NCBI GenBank assembly: GCA_024762755.1 | Contig: JANTGX010000105.1 | Coordinates: 1 to 7,456 of the forward strand | Direction of reading: 5' to 3' | Source: Gammaproteobacteria bacterium | GTDB taxonomy: Bacteria; Pseudomonadota; Gammaproteobacteria; SZUA-152 | DNA length: 7,456 nt | Shown: positions 1 to 6,620 of the stretch, in pieces | Numbering within the stretch: the stretch's first letter is position 1 | Layout: each line of letters opens with the position of its first letter | Notes under the pieces: model-generated | What the model saw: only the letters and a program-made list of their open reading frames with translations | The model's database searches: none | Told to the model about the DNA's origin: nothing | Program-made: the position numbers and the translations under genes

Positions 1-480
1 GATGAAGAAGTCTTTGTATTTGGGGTCGCCGGCGAGGAAGGCCTTGAACCAGTACGAATAGCGCGAGACGTGATTGATCACGGCGTCGAACATCAGCCGG
101 TACCTGGCGCCGATGGCATGGATGTCGCGCCATTCCCCCATCTGCGGGCTGACGTCCTTGTAGTCGATGACGGAAAAACCATCGTCGGAGGAGTAGGGAT
201 AGAAGGGCAGGATGTGCACCGTGTTGAGGGTGTCGCCAACCCGGGTCTCGAGGAAATGGCGCAGGGTCTCCAGGGTGGTCTCGTTGGGGCGGATGACCTG
301 ATTGCCGTAAGTGATGAGAATGGCGTCCTTCTCCGACAGCTTGTAGGGCGTGGAGACGATCCTCTGTCGGTATTTCTCGACCAGTCGCTCGATGGCCGCA
401 TAGGCGGCCTCCGTGTCTGCCTCGTCGTAGAGGAAGGCCAGGCGTTGACGCAGGGTGCGGGGTTCGAATTGCAGGGGCAT
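1..480 (-). CDS. GH13_18 phosphorylase, probable glucosylglycerate phosphorylase (3' end outside window)
   Basis: Only the first 160 residues are present; the gene continues past the left edge. The N-terminus is that of the sucrose-phosphorylase group of glycoside hydrolase family 13 (subfamily 18). It shows an ITYGNQV stretch (57-63), the LPFYPYSSDDGFSVIDY block (91-107) and the conserved DAVINH motif (132-137), followed by a YWFKAF segment. These enzymes cleave a glucoside with phosphate to give alpha-glucose 1-phosphate. The aglycone cannot be read from this fragment. Its place behind gpgS, the phosphatase and a glycerate kinase argues for 2-O-alpha-glucosylglycerate, giving glycerate that the kinase can use; E. 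coli YcjM is a known enzyme of this type. Sucrose phosphorylase is the main alternative. The gpgS stop overlaps the start: two tandem in-frame ATGs lie at 483 and 480. An AGGTG ribosome site 5 bases ahead of the second favours 480. Confidence 0.85.
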   Translation of the reverse strand, partial: MPLQFEPRTLRQRLAFLYDEADTEAAYAAIERLVEKYRQRIVSTPYKLSEKDAILITYGNQVIRPNETTLETLRHFLETRVGDTLNTVHILPFYPYSSDDGFSVIDYKDVSPQMGEWRDIHAIGARYRLMFDAVINHVSRYSYWFKAFLAGDPKYKDFFI

Positions 481-1697
481 CATGACACCTGGTTGTCCAG
501 GGCCACGGCCTCGGCGAAGCGTGGCGAGAAATCGGGCAGCACCGAACGCACGGTGATCCATTGTGACAGGGCGGGCACGCCGAGGGGATCACGGTAGAAA
601 TCGGCCGCGGCCTCCTGGATGGCCTCCTGGAAGATGGTCACGGCGTCGATCTCCTCCTGGCGGTTGTAGGCCAGGCCGTTGAGCTTGCTCAGGGCGTTGT
701 ACTTGTAGATGGCGTAGCGCGATTCCTGGTAGTAGGCGGCGATGATGGTCTTGAAGTCGCTCTCGGAGAAGGAGACCCCCTCCTGCGCCATGACGCGAAA
801 TATGGTCTTGGCGATGTCCGCGGCCATGCGGAAGATGCCGCCACCCTCGGACTTGCCGCCCAGCGCCTGGTGCTTGTGGTCGTAGGACTCCATGATCTCC
901 GTCTGGCAGATGCGGCGGTTGGAGGTGTTCTTGTAGATCTCGCTCAAGGTGGACACCTCCAGCCCCCAGGTGGGCGAGATGGCCACGCCGCGTGCCAGGG
1001 AGCGGATGAAGGCGAATTCACCGGACAGAGCGTAGCGGAAGCTGTTCATGTAATCGAGATAACGGCTCGGCCCCATCACGGTGGTGATGGCGTTGATCAG
1101 CGGCGTGTAGAAGAGGCGCGTGGCGCGCCCGTGCAGGCGGCCGGAGACGCGCGAGTAGAAGCCCTTGTTGAACTCGAAGTCCAGAGCCTGGTGCACGATG
1201 GGGTAGAACAGGCGGGCGACGATCTCGCGGCTGTAGTTGAGGATGTCGCAGTCGTGCAGGGCGAAGGCGTAGGCCTCGCGGTCGGTCAGGCCGTAGCCCA
1301 TCATGGTCCACACGTTGCGTCCCTTGCCCGGCTCCTCGAAGCCGGTGAAGCCGGCGTGGAACAGCTCCTGATAGAGTGCCTTGATGCGCGGGCCGTCGTT
1401 CCACAGCACGTCCACCTGGCAGGGCAGCACCGACATCAGTTTCCGCACCTCGTGGAATTGTTCCTCGGTGGCGCGGTCGAGGCCGAGGATGATCTTGTAC
1501 AGGTACTTGGCGCCCTTGAGTTCCTCGATGATGCGATGCATGGCCGGCGTCTCGAACTCCGAGTAGAGGGCCGGCAGCAGCAGGGTCATGTTGCGCCGTT
1601 CCGACATTTCGATGAGTTCGTGCTCGAGCTCTTCGAGGGGGCGCTCGCCCAGCTTGTGCAGGGTGGTGATGACGCCGTTCTGGAAAAAATCAGCCAT
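480..1697 (-). CDS. gpgS: Glucosyl-3-phosphoglycerate synthase
   Basis: A 405-residue glycosyltransferase that joins glucose from an NDP-glucose donor to 3-phosphoglycerate, giving glucosyl-3-phosphoglycerate, the first step of glucosylglycerate synthesis in the cytoplasm. Features seen are a GKGRNVW donor-site loop (124-130), the metal-binding D-C-D motif inside HDCDIL (148-153), an LSGEFAF acceptor-side motif (224-230) and DHKHQ (273-277), which supplies the C-terminal histidine region expected for metal binding. The length fits the bacterial and archaeal GpgS family. The start at 1697 is preceded by an AAAGGA ribosome site that lies inside the last codons of the kinase gene, 3 bases upstream. 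Its stop overlaps the phosphorylase start, so translation of the operon appears coupled. Mannosyl-3-phosphoglycerate synthase is a less likely alternative, because the sequence reads as GpgS and the operon carries a glucoside phosphorylase. Confidence 0.92.
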   Translation of the reverse strand: MADFFQNGVITTLHKLGERPLEELEHELIEMSERRNMTLLLPALYSEFETPAMHRIIEELKGAKYLYKIILGLDRATEEQFHEVRKLMSVLPCQVDVLWNDGPRIKALYQELFHAGFTGFEEPGKGRNVWTMMGYGLTDREAYAFALHDCDILNYSREIVARLFYPIVHQALDFEFNKGFYSRVSGRLHGRATRLFYTPLINAITTVMGPSRYLDYMNSFRYALSGEFAFIRSLARGVAISPTWGLEVSTLSEIYKNTSNRRICQTEIMESYDHKHQALGGKSEGGGIFRMAADIAKTIFRVMAQEGVSFSESDFKTIIAAYYQESRYAIYKYNALSKLNGLAYNRQEEIDAVTIFQEAIQEAAADFYRDPLGVPALSQWITVRSVLPDFSPRFAEAVALDNQVS

Positions 1698-1700
1698 GGC

Positions 1701-2993
1701 CTATCCTTTGAGAAAGAGAGAAATGTCCATCACGTTGGTGCCCGTGGGGCCGGTGATGATGAGGTCGTTTGTTGCCCTGAAATAATTGTAGCTGTCGTGT
1801 CGGGCGAGGTAGTCCCGCGGATCCAGACCCTTGGCCTGCGCCGTGCGCAAGGTCTCGGCGTCGGCCACGGCACCGGCGGCCGGGGAATTGCCGTCGATGC
1901 CATCGGTGCCGGCGGCGGCTACGCATACCGCCGGTGTATCGCCGAGCACTGCATGGGCGGCGAGGACGAATTCCTGGTTGCGCCCGCCCTGGCCGCTGCG
2001 CTCGAAGGTCACCGTGGTCTCGCCACCGAACAGGTGGCAGAGACGGTGTGCCCCGGCCGCGTCCTGCAGGAAGGTCTGTGCCTGCCGCCTGGCGGTCTCC
2101 GCCGCCTCGCCCGTCAGCGCCGCATCGCGGATCTCGGTGTGGTAGCCCAGGCTCTCGGCCTGCGCGCGGGCGGCGGCCAGGGCCACGCCATTGCTGCCGA
2201 TGATGAGATGGCGGATGTTCGCCTTGGGCTGCTTGGGGGTCTCCGGGATCTCGCCGCGTGCGCCCTGTTCCAGCACCGCCTTCACCGAGGCGGGCAGGCG
2301 TTCGTACACCCCCACTTGGCGCAGGCCGTCGATGGCCTCCTGGTAGGTGGTGTCATCGGCATAGAGCGGCGCCGAGCCGATGGTGTCGAGGCGATCGCCG
2401 ATGACGTCGGAGATCACCAGCACCAGCCCCGGCGCCTGCACCACCTCGGCCAGCCGCCCACCCTTGATCTGCGACAGGTGCTTGCGCACGGCGTTGATGC
2501 GGCGGATGTCCAGGCCGGAGGCGAGTAGCAACTCACCGGTCTGTTGCAGTTCCTCCAGGGTGATGGGGGGCTGCGGGAGCTCCAGCATGGCCGAGGCGCC
2601 GCCGGAGAGCAGAAAGATGAAGAGCTCGTCCTCACCGAGGGCCGCCATGGCCTGCCTGATCTGCCTCGCGGCGGCGAGGCTGTGCGCCGTCGGTACCGGG
2701 TGGGAGGCCTCGACGATGCGTGAGCGTAGGGGGCAGTGCTCGCCCGGCAGCGCGGCGATGAGGCCGTCGCGCAGGTACTCGCCGAGCAGCGGTTCGAGAC
2801 AGGCGGCCATGGCCTCCGCCGCCTTGCCGGCGCCGAACAGGTGCACCCCACGGTAGCGCGAGAGGTCCACTGTATGCTCCGCCACCTGCAGGGTGTCGCC
2901 CACCCGCCGCACCATCCGCGGCAGCAGGTTCTGTGGCCGTACCGCCTCGATGCCGGCGAGCAAGATATTGCGGGCGTCAGTCTTCAGACTCAC
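1701..2993 (-). CDS. Glycerate 2-kinase, MOFRL family
   Basis: A 430-residue kinase of the GckA/MOFRL type, which phosphorylates D-glycerate with ATP, usually to 2-phosphoglycerate. Motifs in order are FGAGKA (53-58), LSGGASA (129-135), NAVRKHLSQIKGG (167-179), SDVIGD (195-200), GGETTV (323-328), GRNQE (337-341), GTDGIDG (362-368) and the C-terminal GPTGTNVMD (415-423). Length and motif set are complete. The family is often annotated as hydroxypyruvate reductase TtuD, which is a misnomer for this fold. The start is GTG at 2993, fixed by a very strong ribosome site (2996-3005). The first 17 bases overlap the phosphatase gene. In this operon the enzyme would recapture the glycerate released by the phosphorylase and return it to lower glycolysis. 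Whether it makes 2- or 3-phosphoglycerate cannot be told from sequence. Confidence 0.93.
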   Translation of the reverse strand: MSLKTDARNILLAGIEAVRPQNLLPRMVRRVGDTLQVAEHTVDLSRYRGVHLFGAGKAAEAMAACLEPLLGEYLRDGLIAALPGEHCPLRSRIVEASHPVPTAHSLAAARQIRQAMAALGEDELFIFLLSGGASAMLELPQPPITLEELQQTGELLLASGLDIRRINAVRKHLSQIKGGRLAEVVQAPGLVLVISDVIGDRLDTIGSAPLYADDTTYQEAIDGLRQVGVYERLPASVKAVLEQGARGEIPETPKQPKANIRHLIIGSNGVALAAARAQAESLGYHTEIRDAALTGEAAETARRQAQTFLQDAAGAHRLCHLFGGETTVTFERSGQGGRNQEFVLAAHAVLGDTPAVCVAAAGTDGIDGNSPAAGAVADAETLRTAQAKGLDPRDYLARHDSYNYFRATNDLIITGPTGTNVMDISLFLKG

Positions 2994-3783
2994 CGATCAC
3001 CTCCCGCAGGGCAGCGGCCCAGCCGCGCGCGCCGGGCGCGCGTGCCTTGATCAGGTTGGGCAACTCGATGGGCTCATAGCTGCCATCGAGCTTGGGGATC
3101 AGGATGGCCACATCGGTCACCTCGAACATGGGGATATCGTTGCGGCTGTCGCCCAGGGAGACCGTCCTCGCCGCATAGCCGTTGTTGCGAAAGATCTCGA
3201 TCAGGGTCTCCACCGCACGGCCCTTGTCCTGCGCCTCGCCCATCAGGTGGTGGAAGCGTCCCCCCCTGGTGACACTGAAGGTGCTGCCACCGACCTCGGC
3301 GTGAATGGCCGGCTCGTGCGTCGCATCGTGGATGACGAAGGGCTCGGTGTATTCGCGCGCCATGGCGTCGCGTGCGCGGTGGTGCGGCAGGTCGATGAGC
3401 GCCGCCACTTCGTGTTCGCTCATGTCGCCGAAGCCGCGCACGCTGTAGCGCGGCTGCATCTGCTCGAGAAAGGCGCGGATCTCGGCATAGGGCGTGCCCA
3501 GTTCCAGCACCCGGTAGCCATCGCGAAGGGGCAGGGCGTTCAGATCGAAATCACGATAGCCCTCGGGAATGAAGATGGCTGCCCCGTTCTCGACGATGAA
3601 GGGGTCGAAGATCGCCAGTTCCGCCTGCAGCTTCTCCACCTCCGCACGGGTCTTGCTGGTGACGAAGACGATGGGGATGTCGCGCGCCTTGAGCTCGTCG
3701 ATCATGGCGTGGGCGGCATCGCTCTTGTAGTTGTCGTGATTGAGCAGGGTGCCGTCCAGGTCGGTGAATATCAGCCAGTTCAT
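2977..3783 (-). CDS. gpgP: Glucosyl-3-phosphoglycerate phosphatase (MPGP-type HAD hydrolase)
   Basis: A 268-residue HAD phosphatase of the mannosyl-3-phosphoglycerate phosphatase (MPGP) family. It removes phosphate from glucosyl-3-phosphoglycerate to give glucosylglycerate. Motif I is DLDGTLL (8-14) with nucleophile D8 and acid/base D10. Motif II is VTSKT (41-45). The motif III lysine is K187 in DKGRA, and motif IV is GDSRND (211-216). ENGAAIF (65-71) and GGRFHHLMG (174-182) are typical of the MPGP cap. The family name reflects mannosyl substrates, but many members accept both. The gpgS neighbour makes the glucosyl compound the likely substrate here. An in-frame TAG two codons upstream rules out a longer protein. 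The start lacks a good ribosome site and shares an ATGA overlap with a short upstream ORF. This is the first structural gene of the operon. Confidence 0.9.
   Translation of the reverse strand: MNWLIFTDLDGTLLNHDNYKSDAAHAMIDELKARDIPIVFVTSKTRAEVEKLQAELAIFDPFIVENGAAIFIPEGYRDFDLNALPLRDGYRVLELGTPYAEIRAFLEQMQPRYSVRGFGDMSEHEVAALIDLPHHRARDAMAREYTEPFVIHDATHEPAIHAEVGGSTFSVTRGGRFHHLMGEAQDKGRAVETLIEIFRNNGYAARTVSLGDSRNDIPMFEVTDVAILIPKLDGSYEPIELPNLIKARAPGARGWAAALREVIGESED
2996..3005 (-). promoter_or_regulatory. Strong ribosome binding site for the glycerate kinase
   Basis: On the minus strand this reads GGGAGGTGAT, almost the full complement of the 16S rRNA 3' end. Its GGAGG core lies 6 bases before the GTG at 2993. 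The site lies inside the last codons of the phosphatase gene. It decides the non-ATG start and the 17-base overlap between the two genes. Confidence 0.85.
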
Positions 3784-3860
3784 CGGCTACGGGCCTGCGC
3801 AGGGGTGGACGGGCTGGACGGGCGATGGGCGGGGAAGGCAGGGAGGAAAACAGAAGGCAT
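3780..3860 (-). CDS. Possible 26-residue leader ORF coupled to gpgP
   Basis: An ATG at 3860 opens a 26-codon frame rich in proline, serine and arginine (six prolines, ending in QARSR). Its TGA overlaps the gpgP ATG as ATGA. Because gpgP has no clear ribosome site of its own, reinitiation after this frame is one way to explain how gpgP is translated. The ribosome site ahead of this ATG is also weak, and in GC-rich DNA a frame this short can arise by chance. I do not recognise the peptide. It is best treated as a candidate only. Confidence 0.22.
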   Translation of the reverse strand: MPSVFLPAFPAHRPSSPSTPAQARSR

Positions 3861-3920
3861 GGTCTCGTCGCTACGGCAGATCGTGAAGTGAGTGTGTGTC
3901 TGCAAAGGTAACCCGCCGAG

Positions 3921-4008
3921 CGGTGATCGCCAACTCTGGGCGTCCTCGCAGGCGGACCTGGGTCGCTCTAATCCCGACCCATCCGCTGCGTGGAATACGC
4001 CTTCACCG
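3921..4008. other. Nested stem-loop element, candidate structured RNA or palindromic repeat
   Basis: Five helices nest around one terminal loop. They are 3921-3926 with 4003-4008 (6 pairs), 3939-3943 with 3997-4001 (5), 3947-3950 with 3987-3990 (4), 3952-3956 with 3982-3986 (5), and 3959-3965 with 3975-3981 (7). The loop is the nine bases 3966-3974. All 27 pairs are Watson-Crick. Small bulges lie at 3951 and 3957-3958, with larger internal loops at 3927-3938/4002 and 3944-3946/3991-3996. Neither strand has a U-tract after it, so it is not an intrinsic terminator. It sits 69 bases ahead of ubiU and 137 bases ahead of gpgP, so it could lie in the leader of either transcript, be a free small RNA, or be a short palindromic repeat. 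It does not match any riboswitch consensus I know. The absence of G-U pairs leaves the strand undecided. Confidence 0.55.
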
Positions 4009-4064
4009 GGGGGTAAGGTGACGAGCAACGAGGGCCGGGGTCCTTTGCCGCGGCCGATTGCGAT

Positions 4065-4073
4065 GGGGGTGAT
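4065..4073 (+). promoter_or_regulatory. ubiU: Ribosome binding site that sets the ubiU start
   Basis: The run GGGGGTGAT resembles the Shine-Dalgarno complement, and its G-rich core ends 8 bases before the ATG at 4078. Two other in-frame ATGs (4063 and 4072) overlap this site and so cannot use it. The frame stays open further upstream to an ATG at 3892, but translation from there would cross the nested stem element and give a tail that UbiU proteins lack. Confidence 0.6.
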
Positions 4074-4077
4074 GGCG

Positions 4078-5082
4078 ATGAACGGGGTGGAACTCGTCTG
4101 TCCCGCGGGCAGCCTGCCCGCGCTGCGCGCGGCGGTGGACAACGGCGCCGATGCCGTCTATCTGGGTTTTCGTGACGGCACCAATGCGCGCAATTTTCCC
4201 GGCCTCAATTTCGACCAACGCGGCGCGCGCGAGGGCATCCGTTACGCCCACGAGCGCGGCGCCAAGGTGTTGCTGGCGCTCAATACCTATCCGCAGCCGC
4301 AGACTTGGTCGCGCTGGACGCGGGCGGTGGATCAGGCCGCCGAGCTGGGGGTGGACGCTCTGATCCTCGCCGACGCCGGCCTCATGCGCTATGCCGCGCG
4401 CACCCATCCCGGCCTGCGCCTGCACCTCTCCGTGCAGGGCTCGGCCACCAGCGCCGAGGCCATCGCCTTCTACCGCGAGCAGTTCGGCATCCAGCGCGTG
4501 GTGCTGCCGCGGGTGCTCTCGGCGCAGCAGGTGAGGCGGGTGGTCGCGCAGACCGACGTGGAGGTGGAGGTGTTCGCCTTCGGCAGCCTGTGCGTGATGG
4601 TGGAGGGGCGCTGTTATCTCTCGTCCTACGTCACCGGCGAGTCGCCCAACACCTGCGGTGCCTGCTCGCCGGCCCGCGCGGTGCAGTGGTCGGAGGGCGC
4701 CGCGGGGCGGGAGGTGCGCCTCAACGGGGTGCTCATCGACGTCTTCGGCGCGCACGAGCCCGCCGGCTACCCGGTGCTGTGCAAGGGGCGCTTCCGTGTC
4801 GAGGGGCGTCTCGGTTATGCCATGGAGGAGCCCACCAGCCTGAGTGTGCTGGACATCCTGCCCGAGCTGCTGGAGATGGGCGTCTCCGCCATCAAGGTGG
4901 AGGGTCGCCAGCGCAGTCCCGCCTACGTGGCGCAGGTGACCCGTGTCCTGCGCCAGGCCCTGGACGCCTGTCACGCCGACCCCGCGGGTTTCGCCCCGCG
5001 CGAGGAATGGGTGGCCGCCCTGCAGCGCGTGGCCGAGGGGCACACCCACACCCTCGGCGCCCTGGAACGCCAATGGCAGTAG
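4078..5082 (+). CDS. ubiU: Ubiquinone anaerobic biosynthesis protein UbiU (U32 family, 4Fe-4S)
   Basis: A 334-residue U32-family protein that works with UbiV in the oxygen-independent hydroxylation steps of ubiquinone synthesis, taking the place of the oxygen-dependent flavin hydroxylases; prephenate is the known oxygen donor in E. coli. The N-terminus starts with the usual MxxxELVCPAG form. The four cluster ligands are present as C172, C179, C196 (in CGACSPAR) and C235 (in LCKGR), with the same spacing as the E. coli ligands C169, C176, C193 and C232. Also conserved are VFAFGSLC (165-172), EGRCYLSSY (176-184), TGESPN (186-191) and KVEGRQRSPAYV (273-284). Length matches E. coli UbiU (about 331). 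The start at 4078 is chosen from homology and the ribosome site. ubiV follows after 30 bases, so the two are probably one operon. E. coli ubiUV is activated by FNR, but I see no clear FNR box here. Confidence 0.95.
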   Translation: MNGVELVCPAGSLPALRAAVDNGADAVYLGFRDGTNARNFPGLNFDQRGAREGIRYAHERGAKVLLALNTYPQPQTWSRWTRAVDQAAELGVDALILADAGLMRYAARTHPGLRLHLSVQGSATSAEAIAFYREQFGIQRVVLPRVLSAQQVRRVVAQTDVEVEVFAFGSLCVMVEGRCYLSSYVTGESPNTCGACSPARAVQWSEGAAGREVRLNGVLIDVFGAHEPAGYPVLCKGRFRVEGRLGYAMEEPTSLSVLDILPELLEMGVSAIKVEGRQRSPAYVAQVTRVLRQALDACHADPAGFAPREEWVAALQRVAEGHTHTLGALERQWQ

Positions 5083-5112
5083 CCCATGCCCTAACTACGA
5101 CTGGATGACCCC

Positions 5113-6012
5113 ATGAAACTGGCCCTCGGACCCCTGCTCTATTTCTGGCCCCGTCAGCGGGTGCTGGACTTCTACCGCGCCGCGGTCGGCTGGCCGGTGG
5201 ACATCGTCTACCTGGGTGAGGTGGTGTGCGCCAAGCGCCGCGCCCTGCGCCTCGACGACTGGCTGACTCTGGCCGACGAGCTGGCGGTCGCCGGCAAGCA
5301 GGTGGTGCTCTCCAGCCTGGCCCTGCTCGAGGCCGAATCCGACCAGCGCGGCCTGCAACGCCTGGTGGACAACGGCCGTCACCCCGTGGAGGCCAACGAC
5401 TGGGCCGCGGTGTACCGCCTCGGCGGCCGCAGCCCCTTCGTCGCCGGGCCGCATCTCAATGTCTACAACGGCGAGACCCTTTCCCTGCTGGCGGAGCAGG
5501 GCGCCACGCGCTGGGTGCTGCCGGTGGAGCTGTCGCGCGAGACCCTCGCAGCCCTGCAGGCGGAGCGTCCCGCGGGGATGCAGACGGAGGTGTTCGCCTT
5601 CGGCCGCCTGCCGTTGGCCTTTTCCGCGCGCTGCTTCACCGCGCGGGTGCGCGGCCTGCCCAAGGATGCCTGCGGCTTCTGCTGCGGCGATTACCCCGAC
5701 GGGCTACTGGCCGAATCCCAGGACGGCGCGCCGTTTCTGGTCTTCAACGGCATCCAGACCCAGTCGGCCAGCACCTGCAACCTGCTCGGCGCGGTGTCGG
5801 AGCTGGCCGCCGCGGGTGTGGACGTGCTGCGGCTCTCGCCGCAGGCGGAGCACATGGCCGAGGTGGTGGCCGCCTTCCGCACCGCGCTGGACGGCGGGCA
5901 CGGCGAGCCGGCGGCCCTGGCCGGACTCACCGCGGGTGCGCCGTCTAACGGCTATTGGTACGGGGGGGCGGGAAAGGCCTGGCGGGCCGGAGACGGCCGA
6001 GCACCCGCCTGA
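5113..6012 (+). CDS. ubiV: Ubiquinone anaerobic biosynthesis protein UbiV (U32 family, 4Fe-4S)
   Basis: A 299-residue partner of UbiU; in E. coli the two form a heterodimer with one 4Fe-4S cluster in each subunit. It opens with KLALGPLLYFWP and carries the ligands C39 (in LGEVVCAKRR), C174 (in SARCFTAR), C187 and C191. The 13- and 4-residue spacings match E. coli C180, C193 and C197. C190 is an extra cysteine next to C191. PVELSR (137-142), FNGIQT (211-216) and the terminal NGYW (279-282) are family hallmarks. The tail after NGYW is about 7 residues longer than in E. coli. This tail overlaps the end of ubiT on the other strand by 68 bases and contains a G7 tract (5962-5968). The ribosome site is weak (GGA about 7 bases ahead of the ATG), which suggests coupling to ubiU. 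Confidence 0.95.
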   Translation: MKLALGPLLYFWPRQRVLDFYRAAVGWPVDIVYLGEVVCAKRRALRLDDWLTLADELAVAGKQVVLSSLALLEAESDQRGLQRLVDNGRHPVEANDWAAVYRLGGRSPFVAGPHLNVYNGETLSLLAEQGATRWVLPVELSRETLAALQAERPAGMQTEVFAFGRLPLAFSARCFTARVRGLPKDACGFCCGDYPDGLLAESQDGAPFLVFNGIQTQSASTCNLLGAVSELAAAGVDVLRLSPQAEHMAEVVAAFRTALDGGHGEPAALAGLTAGAPSNGYWYGGAGKAWRAGDGRAPA

Positions 6013-6499
6013 CGCCCCGTTCCATGCCGCTGGCCCGCGCCAGCCGTCGGGCGCCCGGGGCCAGGCGCGGGCCCAGCACGGCGTCGAGGTGGGCGTCCCA
6101 GTCGAATTCCAGGGCGTCGAGCAGGTTCTTGATGTAGAGCCCTGTCTCGGTCTCGCCTTCGAGGGTGAGGCGGCGGTTGAAGAACAGGGTGTCCGGGTCC
6201 TCCTGCCGGGTCGCCAGGCGCCAGAAATCCTCCAGCTGCCCGCTGATGCGCACGTCCCAGGCCCTGGCCGGGTCGCTGCGGCGCTCGCGCCGCAGGCGCT
6301 GGTCCTGGATGACGAACACCAGTTCGTTGCCGGTGTTCTGGATGGCCAGGCACACCCGCTTGCCCGCCACGTCCGTCAGCTGTTCGGCCAGCCACTGACC
6401 CTTCAGCAAATGACTGAAGAGGCGCGACAGCACCTCGGCGTGGGCGGCGTCGGGCACGCGGCGCAGGAACAGAGAGAGGGGGGTGAGGGTGGTCATCAT
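5945..6499 (-). CDS. ubiT: Ubiquinone anaerobic biosynthesis accessory factor UbiT (SCP2 domain)
   Basis: A 184-residue SCP2-type lipid-binding protein, the third factor of oxygen-independent ubiquinone synthesis; in E. coli UbiT plays the accessory role that UbiJ has under aerobic conditions. The clearest match is the C-terminal half of the SCP2 domain, with RQEDPDTLFFNRRLTLEGET (98-117), then a TGLYIKNLLDALE helix (119-131). E. coli UbiT has nearly the same block. Tandem in-frame ATGs at 6499 and 6496 leave the start uncertain by one residue. The last part (about 163-184) is rich in arginine and proline. It looks like low-constraint sequence forced by antisense overlap with ubiV. The gene is convergent with ubiV and divergent from the ferritin gene. 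In E. coli ubiT is, as I recall, divergent from ubiUV, so the layout differs. Confidence 0.9.
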   Translation of the reverse strand: MMTTLTPLSLFLRRVPDAAHAEVLSRLFSHLLKGQWLAEQLTDVAGKRVCLAIQNTGNELVFVIQDQRLRRERRSDPARAWDVRISGQLEDFWRLATRQEDPDTLFFNRRLTLEGETETGLYIKNLLDALEFDWDAHLDAVLGPRLAPGARRLARASGMERGVRRVLGRLRPARPFPPPRTNSR

Positions 6500-6513
6500 G
6501 GCGGCTGTCCGGT

Positions 6514-6529
6514 GGGGGTCGGTACCCCC
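6514..6529. promoter_or_regulatory. Small perfect inverted repeat ahead of ubiT
   Basis: Six bases (6514-6519, GGGGGT) pair perfectly with 6524-6529 (ACCCCC) around a 4-base loop. On the minus strand it lies directly downstream of a possible ubiT -10 box, TATCAT (6531-6536, 5 of 6 matches to TATAAT), for which no good -35 is seen. It would then cover the transcription start, as an operator or a leader hairpin could. It could also be chance in GC-rich DNA. Confidence 0.3.
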
Positions 6530-6620
6530 CATGATAACGCCATATCCCCGCAGGGAAAGGGTGTTTGCCGCTGCGGCGACACCGCATGCTGGCGGCACCG
6601 CGCTGGGCGCCCGGGAGGCT

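Noticed and set aside
870..2528. 552-codon open frame on the plus strand across gpgS and the glycerate kinase
   Set aside because: It lies antisense to two clear genes. Its residues (many Gly, Ala, His, Val) are those of a GC-rich shadow frame with no family resemblance.
2893..3891. 332-codon plus-strand frame antisense to gpgP
   Set aside because: Low-complexity shadow composition, while the minus strand has all HAD motifs.
3922..3935. Possible FNR site (TGATC-like half site) upstream of ubiU
   Set aside because: Only one half resembles the TTGAT arm; the second half does not match, and the bases belong to the nested stem.
3892..4077. N-terminal extension of UbiU from the ATG at 3892
   Set aside because: It would translate through the nested stem element, lacks a ribosome site, and adds 62 residues that UbiU proteins do not have.
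4003..5073. 356-codon minus-strand frame antisense to ubiU
   Set aside because: His/Gly/Ala-rich shadow with no recognisable motif; ubiU is certain on the other strand.
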